A model generated the notes under the pieces. It had not been told where the DNA came from. It made no database searches and was given only the letters and a program-made list of their open reading frames with translations. A stretch of DNA of 64,000 bases, taken from positions 1 through 64,000 of the forward strand of contig DASUCV010000010.1 in assembly GCA_036275915.1 (NCBI GenBank), given 5' to 3'. Shown piece by piece: positions 6,806 through 16,507 of the stretch. Source of the stretch: Candidatus Polarisedimenticolaceae bacterium (GTDB taxonomy: Bacteria; Acidobacteriota; Polarisedimenticolia; Polarisedimenticolales; DASRJG01). Position 1 is the first letter of the stretch; every line of letters starts with the position of its first letter. Both the position numbers and the translations under genes were made by a program.

Positions 6806-8061
6806 CGGCGTCGCCCTCCGCCGCCACCGCCGCGGGAGCCGCCGAAGCTCGACGAGCCGCGCGCGCTGCTGGCGCGGCTGCCGCTTCCGTTGAAGCCGCC
6901 GGAGTAGCCGCCGCCCAGGCCGCCCGCACCGCGCGAGGCGCCGCCGCCGATGTCGCGGCTGCCGACGCTGTTCGCGCCGCTCGGCCGGTTGAACGATCGA
7001 TTGCCGCCGCCTCCGGCGCCGGCCCCCGGCGAGCGGTTTCCCGCGCCGGCGCCCGCGCCGCCCGATCGGCCGAGCTGCTGCTGCGCGCTCGCCATGCGAT
7101 TCGACGACGAAGGCCCCTGGCCGCGCGCCTGGCCGCCGAACTTGTTGGCGGTCCCGCGATCGCCGTACGGCGTTCCCCCGCGGTGCGAGGGGTTGTGATT
7201 CCACTTGCCGCCGTTGCCGACGTTACCGTTCCCTCGGCCGCCGAGGTTGCCGTTCCCGCGGTTGCCGGCGTTGCCGTTGTGGTGGTTCACCCGATTGAAA
7301 TTGTTGTTCACGTTGATGTTGATGTTGCTGCTTCCGCCCCAGTGGCAGCCGCCCCACATCCCGCCCCAGAACGCGCCCCACATGAAGCCGACGCCGAACG
7401 AGACGAATGCGGCGCCCGGGTAGTAATAGGGATAGTAGATCGGCGGGTACGGGTAGACGGGCGGGCCCCAGATGACGACCGGGTCGTACGCAGGGACGTA
7501 GACGATCTGCGGATTCGCGGGCTGGATGACGATGACCTGCTGGCTCTCGACGGTCTGGGTCTCGACCTTCTGCTGCTCGCCGGACTTCAGCGTGCCCTTG
7601 TCGACCGCCTTCTTCCGCATGCGCTGGACCGCGTCCATGACGTCCGATTCCTGCGCGAGCACCGCGTTGCCGAGCTGAAGCGTCCACTGGATGTCGTCGG
7701 ACAGACGCTTGACCGCCTCGGGGAACGCGGCCATCGATTGCACCGACGCGTCCCACGGCTGCTGCGCGACCGCATCGACGAGCGCCTTGTCCTTGAGGCC
7801 CTTGTTCTTCGCGAGCCACTGCTGGAGCTGGACCATCTCGAGCGGATAGGTCGACGCCGCCAGTGTCTGCGCGAGGAGCGCATCGGGGTAAAGCGCGATC
7901 GGCGCGACGAGCGAGTCGAGCTGGTCGGCCGGAAGCTTCACGGCAGCGGGGGGAGCTGCGTCCGCCGGAGGCGGCTGCTGCGCAAAGACGGCGAAAGGCT
8001 CGAGGACGAGCAACGACGCGCAGAGATAAGCAGTCGACTTGCGAATCACCGGGAAGCTCAT
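6802..8061 (-). CDS. DUF3300 family secreted protein with Gly/Asn-rich tail
   Basis: 419 residues, signal peptide 1-28 ending at VFAQQ. DUF3300 spans about 45-235: LVAPIALYPDALLAQTLAAS, then QQPWDASVQSMAAFPEAVKR and QIVYVPAYDPVVIWGPPVYP. A Tyr/Pro-rich and Trp/Gly-rich stretch (about 200-240) is followed by a long low-complexity tail rich in Gly, Asn, Arg and Ser to the C-terminus. That architecture is usual for DUF3300. An envelope or surface role is inferred. It is translationally coupled to the DUF2950 gene downstream and begins 35 nt after the DUF1648 gene. Confidence 0.9.
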   Translation of the reverse strand: MSFPVIRKSTAYLCASLLVLEPFAVFAQQPPPADAAPPAAVKLPADQLDSLVAPIALYPDALLAQTLAASTYPLEMVQLQQWLAKNKGLKDKALVDAVAQQPWDASVQSMAAFPEAVKRLSDDIQWTLQLGNAVLAQESDVMDAVQRMRKKAVDKGTLKSGEQQKVETQTVESQQVIVIQPANPQIVYVPAYDPVVIWGPPVYPYPPIYYPYYYPGAAFVSFGVGFMWGAFWGGMWGGCHWGGSSNININVNNNFNRVNHHNGNAGNRGNGNLGGRGNGNVGNGGKWNHNPSHRGGTPYGDRGTANKFGGQARGQGPSSSNRMASAQQQLGRSGGAGAGAGNRSPGAGAGGGGNRSFNRPSGANSVGSRDIGGGASRGAGGLGGGYSGGFNGSGSRASSARGSSSFGGSRGGGGGGRRR

Positions 8062-8096
8062 TCGTCGCGCCTCGCGCACGGAGCTTACACCAGGGT

Positions 8097-9191
8097 CTAG
8101 CGGGCAGCGAGGATCGCGACGGCGACGATCGCTGCCATGAAGAGGAAGAGCGCGATGAGCGCCTTCGGATTCCCGAAATTGATCGTGTAACCGAGGCCGA
8201 AGCGCTTCTCGACGAGCCACGCCGGGTCTTCGCGGTTGACGTAGATCACACCGCCCCACCAGCGGCGATTGTCGGCGAGGCCGTCGGCCAGCGGCGCCGC
8301 GGTCGCCCCTTCGAGGCGTGAGCCGCCCTGGCCGTAACGCGCAAACAGATAGATGACGCCGCCGAACGTCCACGCGAGGATCGCGAATACCCAGAGGATG
8401 AACGAGGACGGGAGGCCCGGCGCTTGACCCTGCGCGACGCGCAGCGCGAGCGCCGAGATCGACCCCAGCATCGCGACGAGGATGAACGTCAGCCCCGCGA
8501 GGAACCGCGCGAGCGCCCTACGGAAACGCGCTTGCGCGACGATCGACACGCCCGCATCGCCGGCGCGAACGGCGGGGCGCGTGCGCGCGATCAGGACCGC
8601 GATACCGCCGACGAAGAGTCCGAGCAGTCCCGTCAGCAGCGGCACCGCGTAAACCGAGCCGAAAGACTTCGGCGCGAAGCCGTCGGGTGTGCCCGCCGCG
8701 TTGAAGTGGATCGGGATCCGGTCGGGGAGCGCGTCGTATCGCGACGCCGCGTCGGCGACGAGCCACACGCTCACCGCGATCGACGCGGCGACGGCGACCC
8801 ACGGGAGAACGGTGCCGGCGTGCGCGATCGCGATCTCGGGCGGAGGCGGAGGAGCGGCGGCCTGCGCGAGCGCACGGGCGGCCCGGTACGCCCTCACATA
8901 AAGGAAGGCGCCGATCGCGAGGAGCGCCAGCTCCGGAGCGATCGCGGCGACGGGGTGCACGGACTTCATCGCGAGGACGGCGGCGGCTGCAACGCACGCG
9001 ATCGTGGCGGCCGTCATCCCCAGCGACCACTCGCGCCGGATCGCGTGAGCCGCTTCGCCGTCGTGTGCGGCCTCACCGACGTAGACGCCGAAGAGCAAGC
9101 CGCGGCGCGTGATCCGCGGGACGAGGATCGCGACGACGCCGAGCAGCGCGGTCTCGGCGACGAAGATCCACGCAAGCGGAGGTGCGGCCAC
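8097..9191 (-). CDS. DUF1648/DUF5808 polytopic membrane protein
   Basis: 364 residues starting at GTG (9191), which overlaps the TAG of the cupin gene by one base (TAGTG). Seven or so hydrophobic segments are visible. DUF1648 is recognised from RIPIHFNAAGTPDGFAPKS (about 175) and the following membrane helix. A C-terminal DUF5808-like block has GGVIYVNREDPAWLVEKRFG (about 318) and TINFGNPKA. DUF1648 proteins include SdpI-type immunity and regulatory membrane proteins, but no specific substrate can be assigned here. Confidence 0.85.
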   Translation of the reverse strand: MAAPPLAWIFVAETALLGVVAILVPRITRRGLLFGVYVGEAAHDGEAAHAIRREWSLGMTAATIACVAAAAVLAMKSVHPVAAIAPELALLAIGAFLYVRAYRAARALAQAAAPPPPPEIAIAHAGTVLPWVAVAASIAVSVWLVADAASRYDALPDRIPIHFNAAGTPDGFAPKSFGSVYAVPLLTGLLGLFVGGIAVLIARTRPAVRAGDAGVSIVAQARFRRALARFLAGLTFILVAMLGSISALALRVAQGQAPGLPSSFILWVFAILAWTFGGVIYLFARYGQGGSRLEGATAAPLADGLADNRRWWGGVIYVNREDPAWLVEKRFGLGYTINFGNPKALIALFLFMAAIVAVAILAAR

Positions 9192-9628
9192 TAGCCCTTG
9201 CGCAGCTCGCTCGCCGGCAGGTCTTCAGGGAGCGGCGTCTCGAGCGGCGGCTTCCCTTCCTTCGCATCCCACGACACGAACGCGGTGCCGTCCTTCCCGA
9301 CGTGCTCGTTCTGTCCGCCCATTGCGAGGACGACGCAGCGCCCCGGTCCGCGGTTGACGAGCTGACGCTTCACGTCGGGCGCGACGCGCGCGATCTCGCC
9401 CTTCGTCATGTCGCGCTCGGCGCCATCGACGACGAGCGACAGCGTCCCTTCGAGCACGAGGTACACCTCTTCTTGGGTCGCGTGCTTGTGAATGCGGCCG
9501 CGATTGCCCGGTTGAAGGCGGATGAGGTTGATGCCGAAGCTCGTGATCCCCAGCTCCTGCGCGAGCCGCTGAAAGCGCTCGGTGCCGGACGCGAGGTCGA
9601 GGCGGGCCGTGGAAACGCCTGAGTTCAT
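9191..9628 (-). CDS. Cupin domain protein
   Basis: 145 residues. Cupin motif 1 is present as GRIHKHATQEEVYLVLEG (about 44-61; metal-ligand-type His and Glu), followed by the strand TLSLVVDGAE. The motif 2 region is GPGRCVVLAMGG near 95, without the usual His ligand, so metal binding may be partial. No signal peptide. It could be a small-molecule isomerase or a sugar- or ligand-binding protein; the sequence does not decide. It lies 19 nt after the propeller gene and overlaps the DUF1648 gene by one base. Confidence 0.85.
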   Translation of the reverse strand: MNSGVSTARLDLASGTERFQRLAQELGITSFGINLIRLQPGNRGRIHKHATQEEVYLVLEGTLSLVVDGAERDMTKGEIARVAPDVKRQLVNRGPGRCVVLAMGGQNEHVGKDGTAFVSWDAKEGKPPLETPLPEDLPASELRKG

Positions 9629-9647
9629 CGAAGATCTCCTCCGCAGC

Positions 9648-11366
9648 TCACAGTACCACCGTCACCCGGTAGACCTGCTTGTCCTTGATTCCGTAGAAGC
9701 GGAAGGTGTGGTCGTCGACGAAGCGGCAGCCGCCGACCGACAGCTCGAGCATGTCGTCGTACGGGAAGCTCGCCATGCCGTCGACCATGACCGCCCACCC
9801 GTTCCCGCTCCAGTTCATGACGGCGAAGCGTTTGCTGTCGGGGCTGAACGACGGAAAGGAAAACTGCCCGGTCGCGCCCGGATACCACGTGCCGTCGACG
9901 ACGACCGAAGTCTCGGCGTCCGGCTTCGTCGCGACGAAGGCGACCCGGCTGCCGTCGGGGCTGAAGACGATCGGCGGAAAGAGGACCGGTGGTGTGGCGT
10001 GGAGATGGGTGCTGAACGTGCCGAGGTAACCCGGCACGGCCTTGCCGTCGATCAACGCCTCGAACCCCGCGGCGCTCGCGAGCGTTCCTGCGACGAGGCG
10101 CTTGCCGTCGGGCGAGAACGCCAGCGAGTGCGGGGACAGGTCGTTCGTCTTCCAGTATTCCTTGCCGTCGAGGTAGATCTTGCCGCCGTTCTGGGTGCGC
10201 GCGAAGTACGCGTAATGCTGCCCGTCGTTGCTGAACGTGAAGTCACTGTACGAGCGGCAGGCATCGAGCTCCTTCCCGTCGACGACGGGGATCGTGCCCT
10301 TGCTCGACGTCGCCGTGAAGTGGAGTCGGCTGCCGTCGGGGCTGAAGAGGAGCTGCCCCGCGCCGTCGTACGTCGTCCCCACCGGATTCCCATTCACCTT
10401 GACCGTGACGCCGGGACCGGGTGCGTTGGCCTCGATGGTGGCGAATCGCTTGTGGTCGTTGCTCCACGCGACGCGTCGGAGCGGTCCGGGACCGCGGTTG
10501 TCGGCGACGTTGAACGTGGTCACCCGGTCGATAATCTTTCCCTCGACGATGAGCGACACGCTTCCGTGAGTCGCCGTGTAGGCGATGCGGCCGTCGGGAG
10601 CCATCTCCAGATCGCCGAGGCGCGCCTGGTAGCGCTTGCCTTCCACGCCGTCGCGGACCGCGACGTTTCCCTGTTTCGAGCTCGCGAAATAGACGTAGTG
10701 GTCGCCGTCGGCGGTCGTCGTCAGCGTGTTGATCCCGTCGTAGGGTGGGCCGGGCCTTCCGTCTACGACGGCGTGCCACTTCTCGTCGTCGGTCATCGCG
10801 ACGTAGATCAAGCGCTTGCCCGCGAACGTGAACTGGGCCAGGTCGAGCTGCTTGTACGCCGGGCCTTTCACGCCGTCGACGACCATCACCCACTTGGCGC
10901 CTTCGCTCGCAGGGTAGGCGAGGTGCGATCCGTCGGAGCTGAACCTGAAGCCCCACAGCTGCGAGATGACGAAGTAGTTGGCGTGCGCCGACACGCCGGT
11001 CGCGATCGGCATCGTTTCCTTCCCGTCGACGACCGCGAAGTAGTCGCCGCCGCGCCGCCCGATGTAGGCGTTGCGACCGCCCGTCCGGCTGAACGTCATC
11101 GAGCCGCGGCTGTTGGCCGCCATCTGCGGGATCTCGTCGAACGCCGGGCCCGGGACGCCGTCGACGATCATCGTTTGACCGCTTTGCTTCTGCGCGACGA
11201 TCGCGATGTGGCTGCCGTCCTCGCTCAGGACGATGCGCGCGAGCGCCGGACCCATGAGCTCTTCCTTGATCTTCGCGTCCAGCGGCTCGAGCGCGGACAT
11301 GGTCACGGGCTGCTGCGCGGCAGAGACGATGGTCACGGCGATCGCGGCGAGCAGGATCGAACGCAT
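9648..11366 (-). CDS. Secreted WD40-like beta-propeller with VDG repeats
   Basis: 572 residues from the ATG at 11366, which opens a signal peptide (MRSILLAAIAVTIVSAAQQ). Two motifs alternate throughout. One is a PD40/TolB-type blade, such as FSPDGSRLHFTATSS or FSPDGKRLVAGT. The other is a strand ending in VVDG or a variant, such as MVVDGVKGPAYKQL and AVVDGRPGPPYDGI, seen about twelve times. No catalytic residues are evident. A periplasmic or surface propeller for binding is the likely form; the ligand is unknown. Member of the co-directional run, 31 nt after the VWFA gene. Confidence 0.8.
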   Translation of the reverse strand: MRSILLAAIAVTIVSAAQQPVTMSALEPLDAKIKEELMGPALARIVLSEDGSHIAIVAQKQSGQTMIVDGVPGPAFDEIPQMAANSRGSMTFSRTGGRNAYIGRRGGDYFAVVDGKETMPIATGVSAHANYFVISQLWGFRFSSDGSHLAYPASEGAKWVMVVDGVKGPAYKQLDLAQFTFAGKRLIYVAMTDDEKWHAVVDGRPGPPYDGINTLTTTADGDHYVYFASSKQGNVAVRDGVEGKRYQARLGDLEMAPDGRIAYTATHGSVSLIVEGKIIDRVTTFNVADNRGPGPLRRVAWSNDHKRFATIEANAPGPGVTVKVNGNPVGTTYDGAGQLLFSPDGSRLHFTATSSKGTIPVVDGKELDACRSYSDFTFSNDGQHYAYFARTQNGGKIYLDGKEYWKTNDLSPHSLAFSPDGKRLVAGTLASAAGFEALIDGKAVPGYLGTFSTHLHATPPVLFPPIVFSPDGSRVAFVATKPDAETSVVVDGTWYPGATGQFSFPSFSPDSKRFAVMNWSGNGWAVMVDGMASFPYDDMLELSVGGCRFVDDHTFRFYGIKDKQVYRVTVVL

Positions 11367-11397
11367 CGGGCCATGAGTAGAGCACGGATCGAGCGGC

Positions 11398-13347
11398 CTA
11401 GCGCGACGCGGCGACGCTCTCCGCTGTTCCGGCCGTGAATCGAATCGCCTTCGTGCCACCGGTGCCGAGCCCCGCTTCGAAGACGTACTCGACTCCCGAG
11501 ACGAGCGTGCCGGGGGGCACGAGGTCGAGATGGCGCGCGCAGCGGTCGTCGCCCGCCGTGACGTCGTCTTCGAAATCCAGAACGACAGCGCCCGACGCGG
11601 CGCGAAGGACGCGCCGGGCGCTCGGCAGCGCGGTCGCGCGCTTGCCGGCGGGAGCGCAGACGGAGGTCAGGATCGCGAGCTCGGAGTGGGGATCGACACC
11701 GGCGTCGAGCAACGGAGCGAACCCGACCGGCGAATCGGAGAGCGTCTTCCCAAGTACCGGACCGATGAGAAACGCAGCGCTCCCGGCCGGCGTGTCCGGG
11801 ACCTCGACCTCGATCGACGTCGCGCGGGGCAACGTGGAGCCCGGATCGGACAACACCGCGGCGACCGTGTACTTACCCGGCTTGAGATCGACGGTCTCGA
11901 TCACCGTCGAGACGACCGGCTCGCCGGCCGCCGGCGTGACGTCGCGCGCCACCTCTTGGATGACGTCCGGTCCGCGGCTCACCGCCGCCTCGAGCTTCGC
12001 GGAGGGCCCCGTCTCGCCGGCAGCGCGCGGCTGGACCGGAAACGAGACGACGAGCTGGGCGCGCCACGTCGAGCGCGAGCGGAGCGAAACCGGGATCAGG
12101 GACGCGTGAACGACGCCCGTGTCGAAAAGGGCGGGTGAGACGTACGCGGCCTGCAGCAAGGACGCGCGCTTCATGGCGTCGGTTCGAGAAGCGAACACGG
12201 CGGCATGCACCGCGTGCAAGCCGGTGGGACGAAGCCAGACCTCGACCGACCGCGGACGGCCGTCGCGCGGCCCATCGTCCTTGAACGACAAGGTGTAATT
12301 CCCCGCCGCGCGCCGGAGCGCCAGGTCGAGCGCCAGGTCGGAAGCGTTGGTGCGCTCCGTCAGCGCGCCGCCCGATTCGACGCCGAGGCGTGCCAGCGGA
12401 ACGATGTGCGGCTCGGCGTACTTGTTGACCTTGACGGTGTAGGGAAGGCCGACGGAGAACTTCGAAGGGGTGGGCCTGGCGTACGTGGCGGCGTTGCGGG
12501 GAGAACTTCCCGGCTCTGGTCTCGGGCCTCAACCACAACCGCCTGCCGTCGCCTGCGAGGCCAGCACCTTGTCGGCCTGCTGTCTCCCCCAATCGGAGGG
12601 CTCGGCCCACGGTGGAGGCGGTGCAGCGGATGGCGGGAGCGCATCGACTTGCAACCCGCGGACGTTGACCGGGTAGATCGTGCACCGCGACGCGGCGGCC
12701 TGCGCGGCGATCTCTCGGAACTGATCCTCGAGCGGAAGGTCCTTCATGTCGGAGTAGAGGACGACTGCCTTCGGTCCCGAGTACGTTCCCAGAAGATCGA
12801 GGAGAGCGGTCATGCCCGCGACGAAGCCGTCCTCGTCGTAGTGCTCGAAAATCCTCGGGAACAAGCTCGAGTCTCGTTCCATCGCGGTCAACGCGGAGTC
12901 GGTCCGGCCGGTGTCGCCGGTGAACGCCTGCTCGACCCGGAGCGATCCGGTCAAGACGCCGACCGACACCGGCGAGCCCGCGGCGCCTCCTTCCGCGATC
13001 GTCTTCCGCGCCATCTCGACGGCGCGCGTGCGATCGACCGGGGCGAGGTGCTGGTAATCGAAGAGGAGCGTGAGGCTCGGCTTCTCGCTTCCGGCGTCGG
13101 GCGTATCGACGGCGACGAGCGGCACGGAGCGGCCGGCGATCGTCAGATCGAAATCGTCCTTCGTGAGGCCCGAGACCACCTTTCCGGCGCGGTCGAGAAC
13201 GACGACGTCGAAGAGCACGAGCTCGGTCTTGACCGACTCCACGAGCCCCTTGCGGAGCGGCTTCGGCTCCGGCGCCGGCTCGGCGGCGAGCGCTGCCCAA
13301 GCAGCGATCGAAGCACCGGCTCCCCAGACGATGAGGTTGCGTCGCAT
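11398..13347 (-). pseudogene. VWFA-related (acidobacterial type) secreted protein interrupted by an in-frame TGA
   Basis: A single frame of 650 codons with a signal peptide (1-22) and one internal TGA at 12531-12529 (codon 273). The N-terminal half has the family hallmark VVVLDRAGKVVSGLTKDDFD (about 47-66), then a von Willebrand A core (LTLLFDYQHL, VVLYSDMKDL, CTIYPVNVRG). Reading resumes in the same frame with RNAATYARPTPSKFSVGL and the typical LARLGVESGGALTERTNASD block. The C-terminal part has beta-sandwich character. Either the gene is truly interrupted, or the TGA is a sequencing error or point mutation (TGG would give Trp). Two compensating frameshifts are possible but less simple. The intact portions would be translated separately only if there is a restart near 12291. 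Confidence 0.75.
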
Positions 13348-13488
13348 CGACGGCCCCCTACGGTTGCCATGACGATACGCCGCAGCCCGCGGTTAGGGGA
13401 ACCCCGAGAGAGGCAGCGCTGCAAATCGCCCGCGCGTCTACAATCGCCGCCTCACGGGGGTGGCGCTCTGAACCTCGAACCCGGCCGG

Positions 13489-16425
13489 ATGCTTCTTCAT
13501 TACCGTCTCATCGAGCGCCTCGGCGAAGGCGGGATGGGCGTCGTCTGGAAAGCGGTCGATACGACCCTCGACCGCGAGGTGGCGATCAAGATCCTGCCGG
13601 CGGCGTTCGCGGCCGACCCGGAGCGGCTGCACCGGTTCGAGCGCGAGGCGAAGGTGCTGGCGTCGCTCAACCATCCGAACGTCGCGGCGGTCTACGGGCT
13701 CCATCAGGCGGACGGGATTCGCTTCCTCGCCATGGAGCTGGTGCGCGGACGGTCGCTCGCGGAGGAGATCCATCGCGGGCTCGTGCCGGGGCGCACGGTC
13801 GAGCTGGCGCTCGCGATCGCGGACGGGCTCGCGGCGGCGCACCGGAACGGGATCGTGCACCGCGATCTCAAGCCGGACAACGTGATGATCGACGCCGAGG
13901 GCCGGCCGAAGATCCTCGACTTCGGCCTGGCGAAGACCGGCGTGGCCGGACCCGCGCCCGATGCGCCGACGCAGCTTCGCGAGCAGACGACGACGCAGCA
14001 GGGCACGCTCATGGGGACGGTCGCCTACATGTCGCCGGAGCAGGCGCAGGGCAAGCCGGTCGATCCGCGCTCGGACGTCTTCTCGTTCGGTATCGTGCTC
14101 TACGAGATGGCGACGGGGCGCCGGCCGTTCGCCGGCGACAACACCGTCTCGACGCTGACCGCGATCCTTCGCGATACGCCCGCGCGCGTCACGAGCGTGG
14201 CGCCGTCGGCGCCCGAGCCGCTCGACAAGATCGTCGCCCGTTGCCTCGAGAAGGACCCGGCGCGGCGCTACGCCGACGCTTCGGGTGTGCGCGACGATCT
14301 GCGCGCGCTCCAGACGCAGCTCATCTCGGCGCCGCTCGGCGCGCGGATCCCGACGCGCACGAAGAGGCTGCTCTTCACGACGATCGGCATCCTCGCTGCG
14401 ATCGAGGTCGCCGTCATGGGCGCGTGCTTCGTACGCAAGCACAACCGCGAGGCGTGGGTCAGAAACGAAGCGCTCCCGCAGCTCCAGTCGATCATCGACC
14501 ACATCCAAGGCCTTCAAGAAGGAAGGGAGGCCTGGGACGCGTGGGTGCTCGCGCGCAAGATCGAGGAGGTCGCGCCGGGCGAGCCGCTCGTCGAGAGCCT
14601 CCGGAAGAAGTTCTCGCGCGAGATCGACATCACGTCGGATCCGCCCGGGGCCGAGGTCGTCGCGCGTTACTACGACGAGCCGGATGCGCCGCCGGTGCCG
14701 CTCGGGAAGACGCCGCTCACGAAGTTCGCTTACCCCCTGGGCTTCACGCGCCTCCATCTCGCCTTGCCGGGGAAGGCGCCGGTCGACGACGTCGTCTGGA
14801 ACCTCAGCCTCGTCGGCGATGCGTGGAGCTACACGTTCCATGCGCCCGGCGAGATCCAAGGCGACAAGGCGTGGATCCCGCCGCAGTCGGGTCCGCTCTT
14901 CATCCCGGGGCTCGACGACCTTGCGCCCGAGCCGACGGTGGCGTTCCTCATGGACCGGCACGAGGTCACGAATCGCGAGTACAAGAAGTTCGTCGACGCG
15001 GGAGGCTACACCGACGCGAAGTACTGGAAGGAGCCGTTCCAGGACGGCGCGCGCACGCTCACGTTCGCCGAGGCGATGGCGCGCTGCGTCGACAGGACCG
15101 GGCGGCCCGGCCCCGCGACGTGGGAGATCGGCGGTTTCCCCGCGGGCCACGACGAGTTCCCGGTCGCGGGCGTGAGCTGGTACGAAGCCGCGGCGTATGC
15201 CGAGTGGGCGGGTGAGCGCCTGCCGACGATCTTCCACTGGAACCGCGTCGCCTTCACCGAGGCCAGCTCGCGCATTATCCCGATGGCCAATCTCGCGGGG
15301 AAAGATCTCGTCGCGGTGGGAACGACGAAGAGCGCCAACCGGTGGGGCGTCTCCGATCTCGCCGGCAACGTGCGCGAGTGGGTCTCGAACCCATCGGGCA
15401 CCGGGAACGATCGCTTCATCCTCGGCGGAGGGTGGAACGATCCCGACTACGCGTTCGCCGACGCGTTCGCGCAGCCGGCGTGGGACCGCGCGCCGACCGA
15501 CGGCTTCCGCTGCATCAAGCTCATCGAGCCCGAGCCGAACCTCGCCAAGCTCGATCGCGCGATCGAGCGGCAGTTCCGCGACTTCAAGAGCGAGAAGCCG
15601 GTCCCGGACGCCGTCTTCGCGCAGTACCTCCGTCAGTTCGATTACGACAAGACGCCGCTCGACGCGAAGATCGAGGAGGAGAAGGAGTTCCCGACCGGCG
15701 TCCGCCAGAAGATCACGTTCAATGCGGCGTACGGCGGCGAGCGGATGATGGCGTACCTCTTCCTGCCGCCGAAGGACAATGCGAAGCCGCCGTACCAGGT
15801 CGTCATCCAGTTTCCCGGCTCCGGCTCGATCGACACGCGATCGTCGGAGACGCTCGATGCGGGCCGCGTCGACTTCCTCGTCACGACCGGCCGCGCGATG
15901 CTCTTCCCGATCTACAAGGGGACCTACGAGCGGGGCGGCGACCTGCACACCGACTATGCGTCGCCGACGGCGCAGTATCGCGACTACGTGACGATGTGGT
16001 CGAAGGACCTCGCGCGCTCGATCGACTACGTCGAGTCGCGGAAGGATCTCGACGCCGGCAAGATCGCCTACTACGGGCTGAGCTGGGGCGGCGCGCTCGG
16101 CGCGATCCTCCCCGCCGTCGAGCACCGGATCAAGTGCAACGTCCTCTACGTCGCGGGCCTGGGATTCCAGCGCGCGCTTCCCGAGGTCGACGTCGTCAAC
16201 TACGTCGGCCGCGTCAAGCAGCCGACGCTGATCCTGAACGGCGAGCTCGACTTCTTCTTCCCCGCCGAGACGTCGCAGAAGCCGATGTTCGATCTGCTGG
16301 GCGCGCCGTCCGCCGACAAGAAGCGCCTCGTCTTCCCCGGCGGCCACTCGGTCCCGCGCACCGAGATGATCAAGGAGTCGCTCGCCTGGCTCGACAAGTA
16401 CCTCGGAGCAGTAAGGGGACAGTAA
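13489..16425 (+). CDS. Ser/Thr kinase - PEGA - formylglycine-generating-like - alpha/beta hydrolase fusion
   Basis: 978 residues. Kinase domain at 1-270: glycine loop LGEGGMGVVW, Lys34 in VAIK, catalytic Asp126 in HRDLKPDN, DFG at 144-146, and YMSPEQAQG. One membrane helix at about 293-316. A PEGA-like domain with DPPGAEV starts near 380. A SUMF1/FGE-sulfatase domain covers about 477-680 (MDRHEVTNREYKKFV, VAGVSWYEAAAYAEWAGERL, WGVSDLAGNVREWVSN, GGGWND). A dienelactone-hydrolase-type domain fills about 690-978, with nucleophile elbow GLSWGGALG and a C-terminal PGGHSVP carrying the His. The ATG may not be the true start: a CTG at 13468, preceded by GGGGG, would add the LEPGRM stretch seen in sister kinases. 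The last codons and the TAA lie inside a palindrome. Confidence 0.9.
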   Translation: MLLHYRLIERLGEGGMGVVWKAVDTTLDREVAIKILPAAFAADPERLHRFEREAKVLASLNHPNVAAVYGLHQADGIRFLAMELVRGRSLAEEIHRGLVPGRTVELALAIADGLAAAHRNGIVHRDLKPDNVMIDAEGRPKILDFGLAKTGVAGPAPDAPTQLREQTTTQQGTLMGTVAYMSPEQAQGKPVDPRSDVFSFGIVLYEMATGRRPFAGDNTVSTLTAILRDTPARVTSVAPSAPEPLDKIVARCLEKDPARRYADASGVRDDLRALQTQLISAPLGARIPTRTKRLLFTTIGILAAIEVAVMGACFVRKHNREAWVRNEALPQLQSIIDHIQGLQEGREAWDAWVLARKIEEVAPGEPLVESLRKKFSREIDITSDPPGAEVVARYYDEPDAPPVPLGKTPLTKFAYPLGFTRLHLALPGKAPVDDVVWNLSLVGDAWSYTFHAPGEIQGDKAWIPPQSGPLFIPGLDDLAPEPTVAFLMDRHEVTNREYKKFVDAGGYTDAKYWKEPFQDGARTLTFAEAMARCVDRTGRPGPATWEIGGFPAGHDEFPVAGVSWYEAAAYAEWAGERLPTIFHWNRVAFTEASSRIIPMANLAGKDLVAVGTTKSANRWGVSDLAGNVREWVSNPSGTGNDRFILGGGWNDPDYAFADAFAQPAWDRAPTDGFRCIKLIEPEPNLAKLDRAIERQFRDFKSEKPVPDAVFAQYLRQFDYDKTPLDAKIEEEKEFPTGVRQKITFNAAYGGERMMAYLFLPPKDNAKPPYQVVIQFPGSGSIDTRSSETLDAGRVDFLVTTGRAMLFPIYKGTYERGGDLHTDYASPTAQYRDYVTMWSKDLARSIDYVESRKDLDAGKIAYYGLSWGGALGAILPAVEHRIKCNVLYVAGLGFQRALPEVDVVNYVGRVKQPTLILNGELDFFFPAETSQKPMFDLLGAPSADKKRLVFPGGHSVPRTEMIKESLAWLDKYLGAVRGQ

Positions 16426-16507
16426 CCAGGAGTGATGGGGGACAGCTTCCGAAACTCGCAGTTCGAGTTTCGGAAGCTGTCCCCCATCACTCCTGGTTAC
16501 TGTCCCC
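16415..16507. repeat. REP-like palindrome, copy 2 (44-bp perfect arms)
   Basis: Arms 16415-16458 and 16464-16507 are perfect inverted copies with loop CAGTT. The inner part contains GGGGACAGCTTCCGAAACTC as in copies at 3326 and 35337; the outer part adds a further GGGGACA and an AGTAACCAGGAGTGAT stretch. It overlaps the last codons and the stop of the kinase fusion on the left and abuts the TAG of the phosphodiesterase gene on the right, so it also serves as a bidirectional terminator. Confidence 0.95.

Noticed and set aside
12529-12531. Selenocysteine reading of the TGA in the VWFA gene
   Set aside because: No hairpin typical of a SECIS element is evident after the TGA, and the family does not use selenocysteine.
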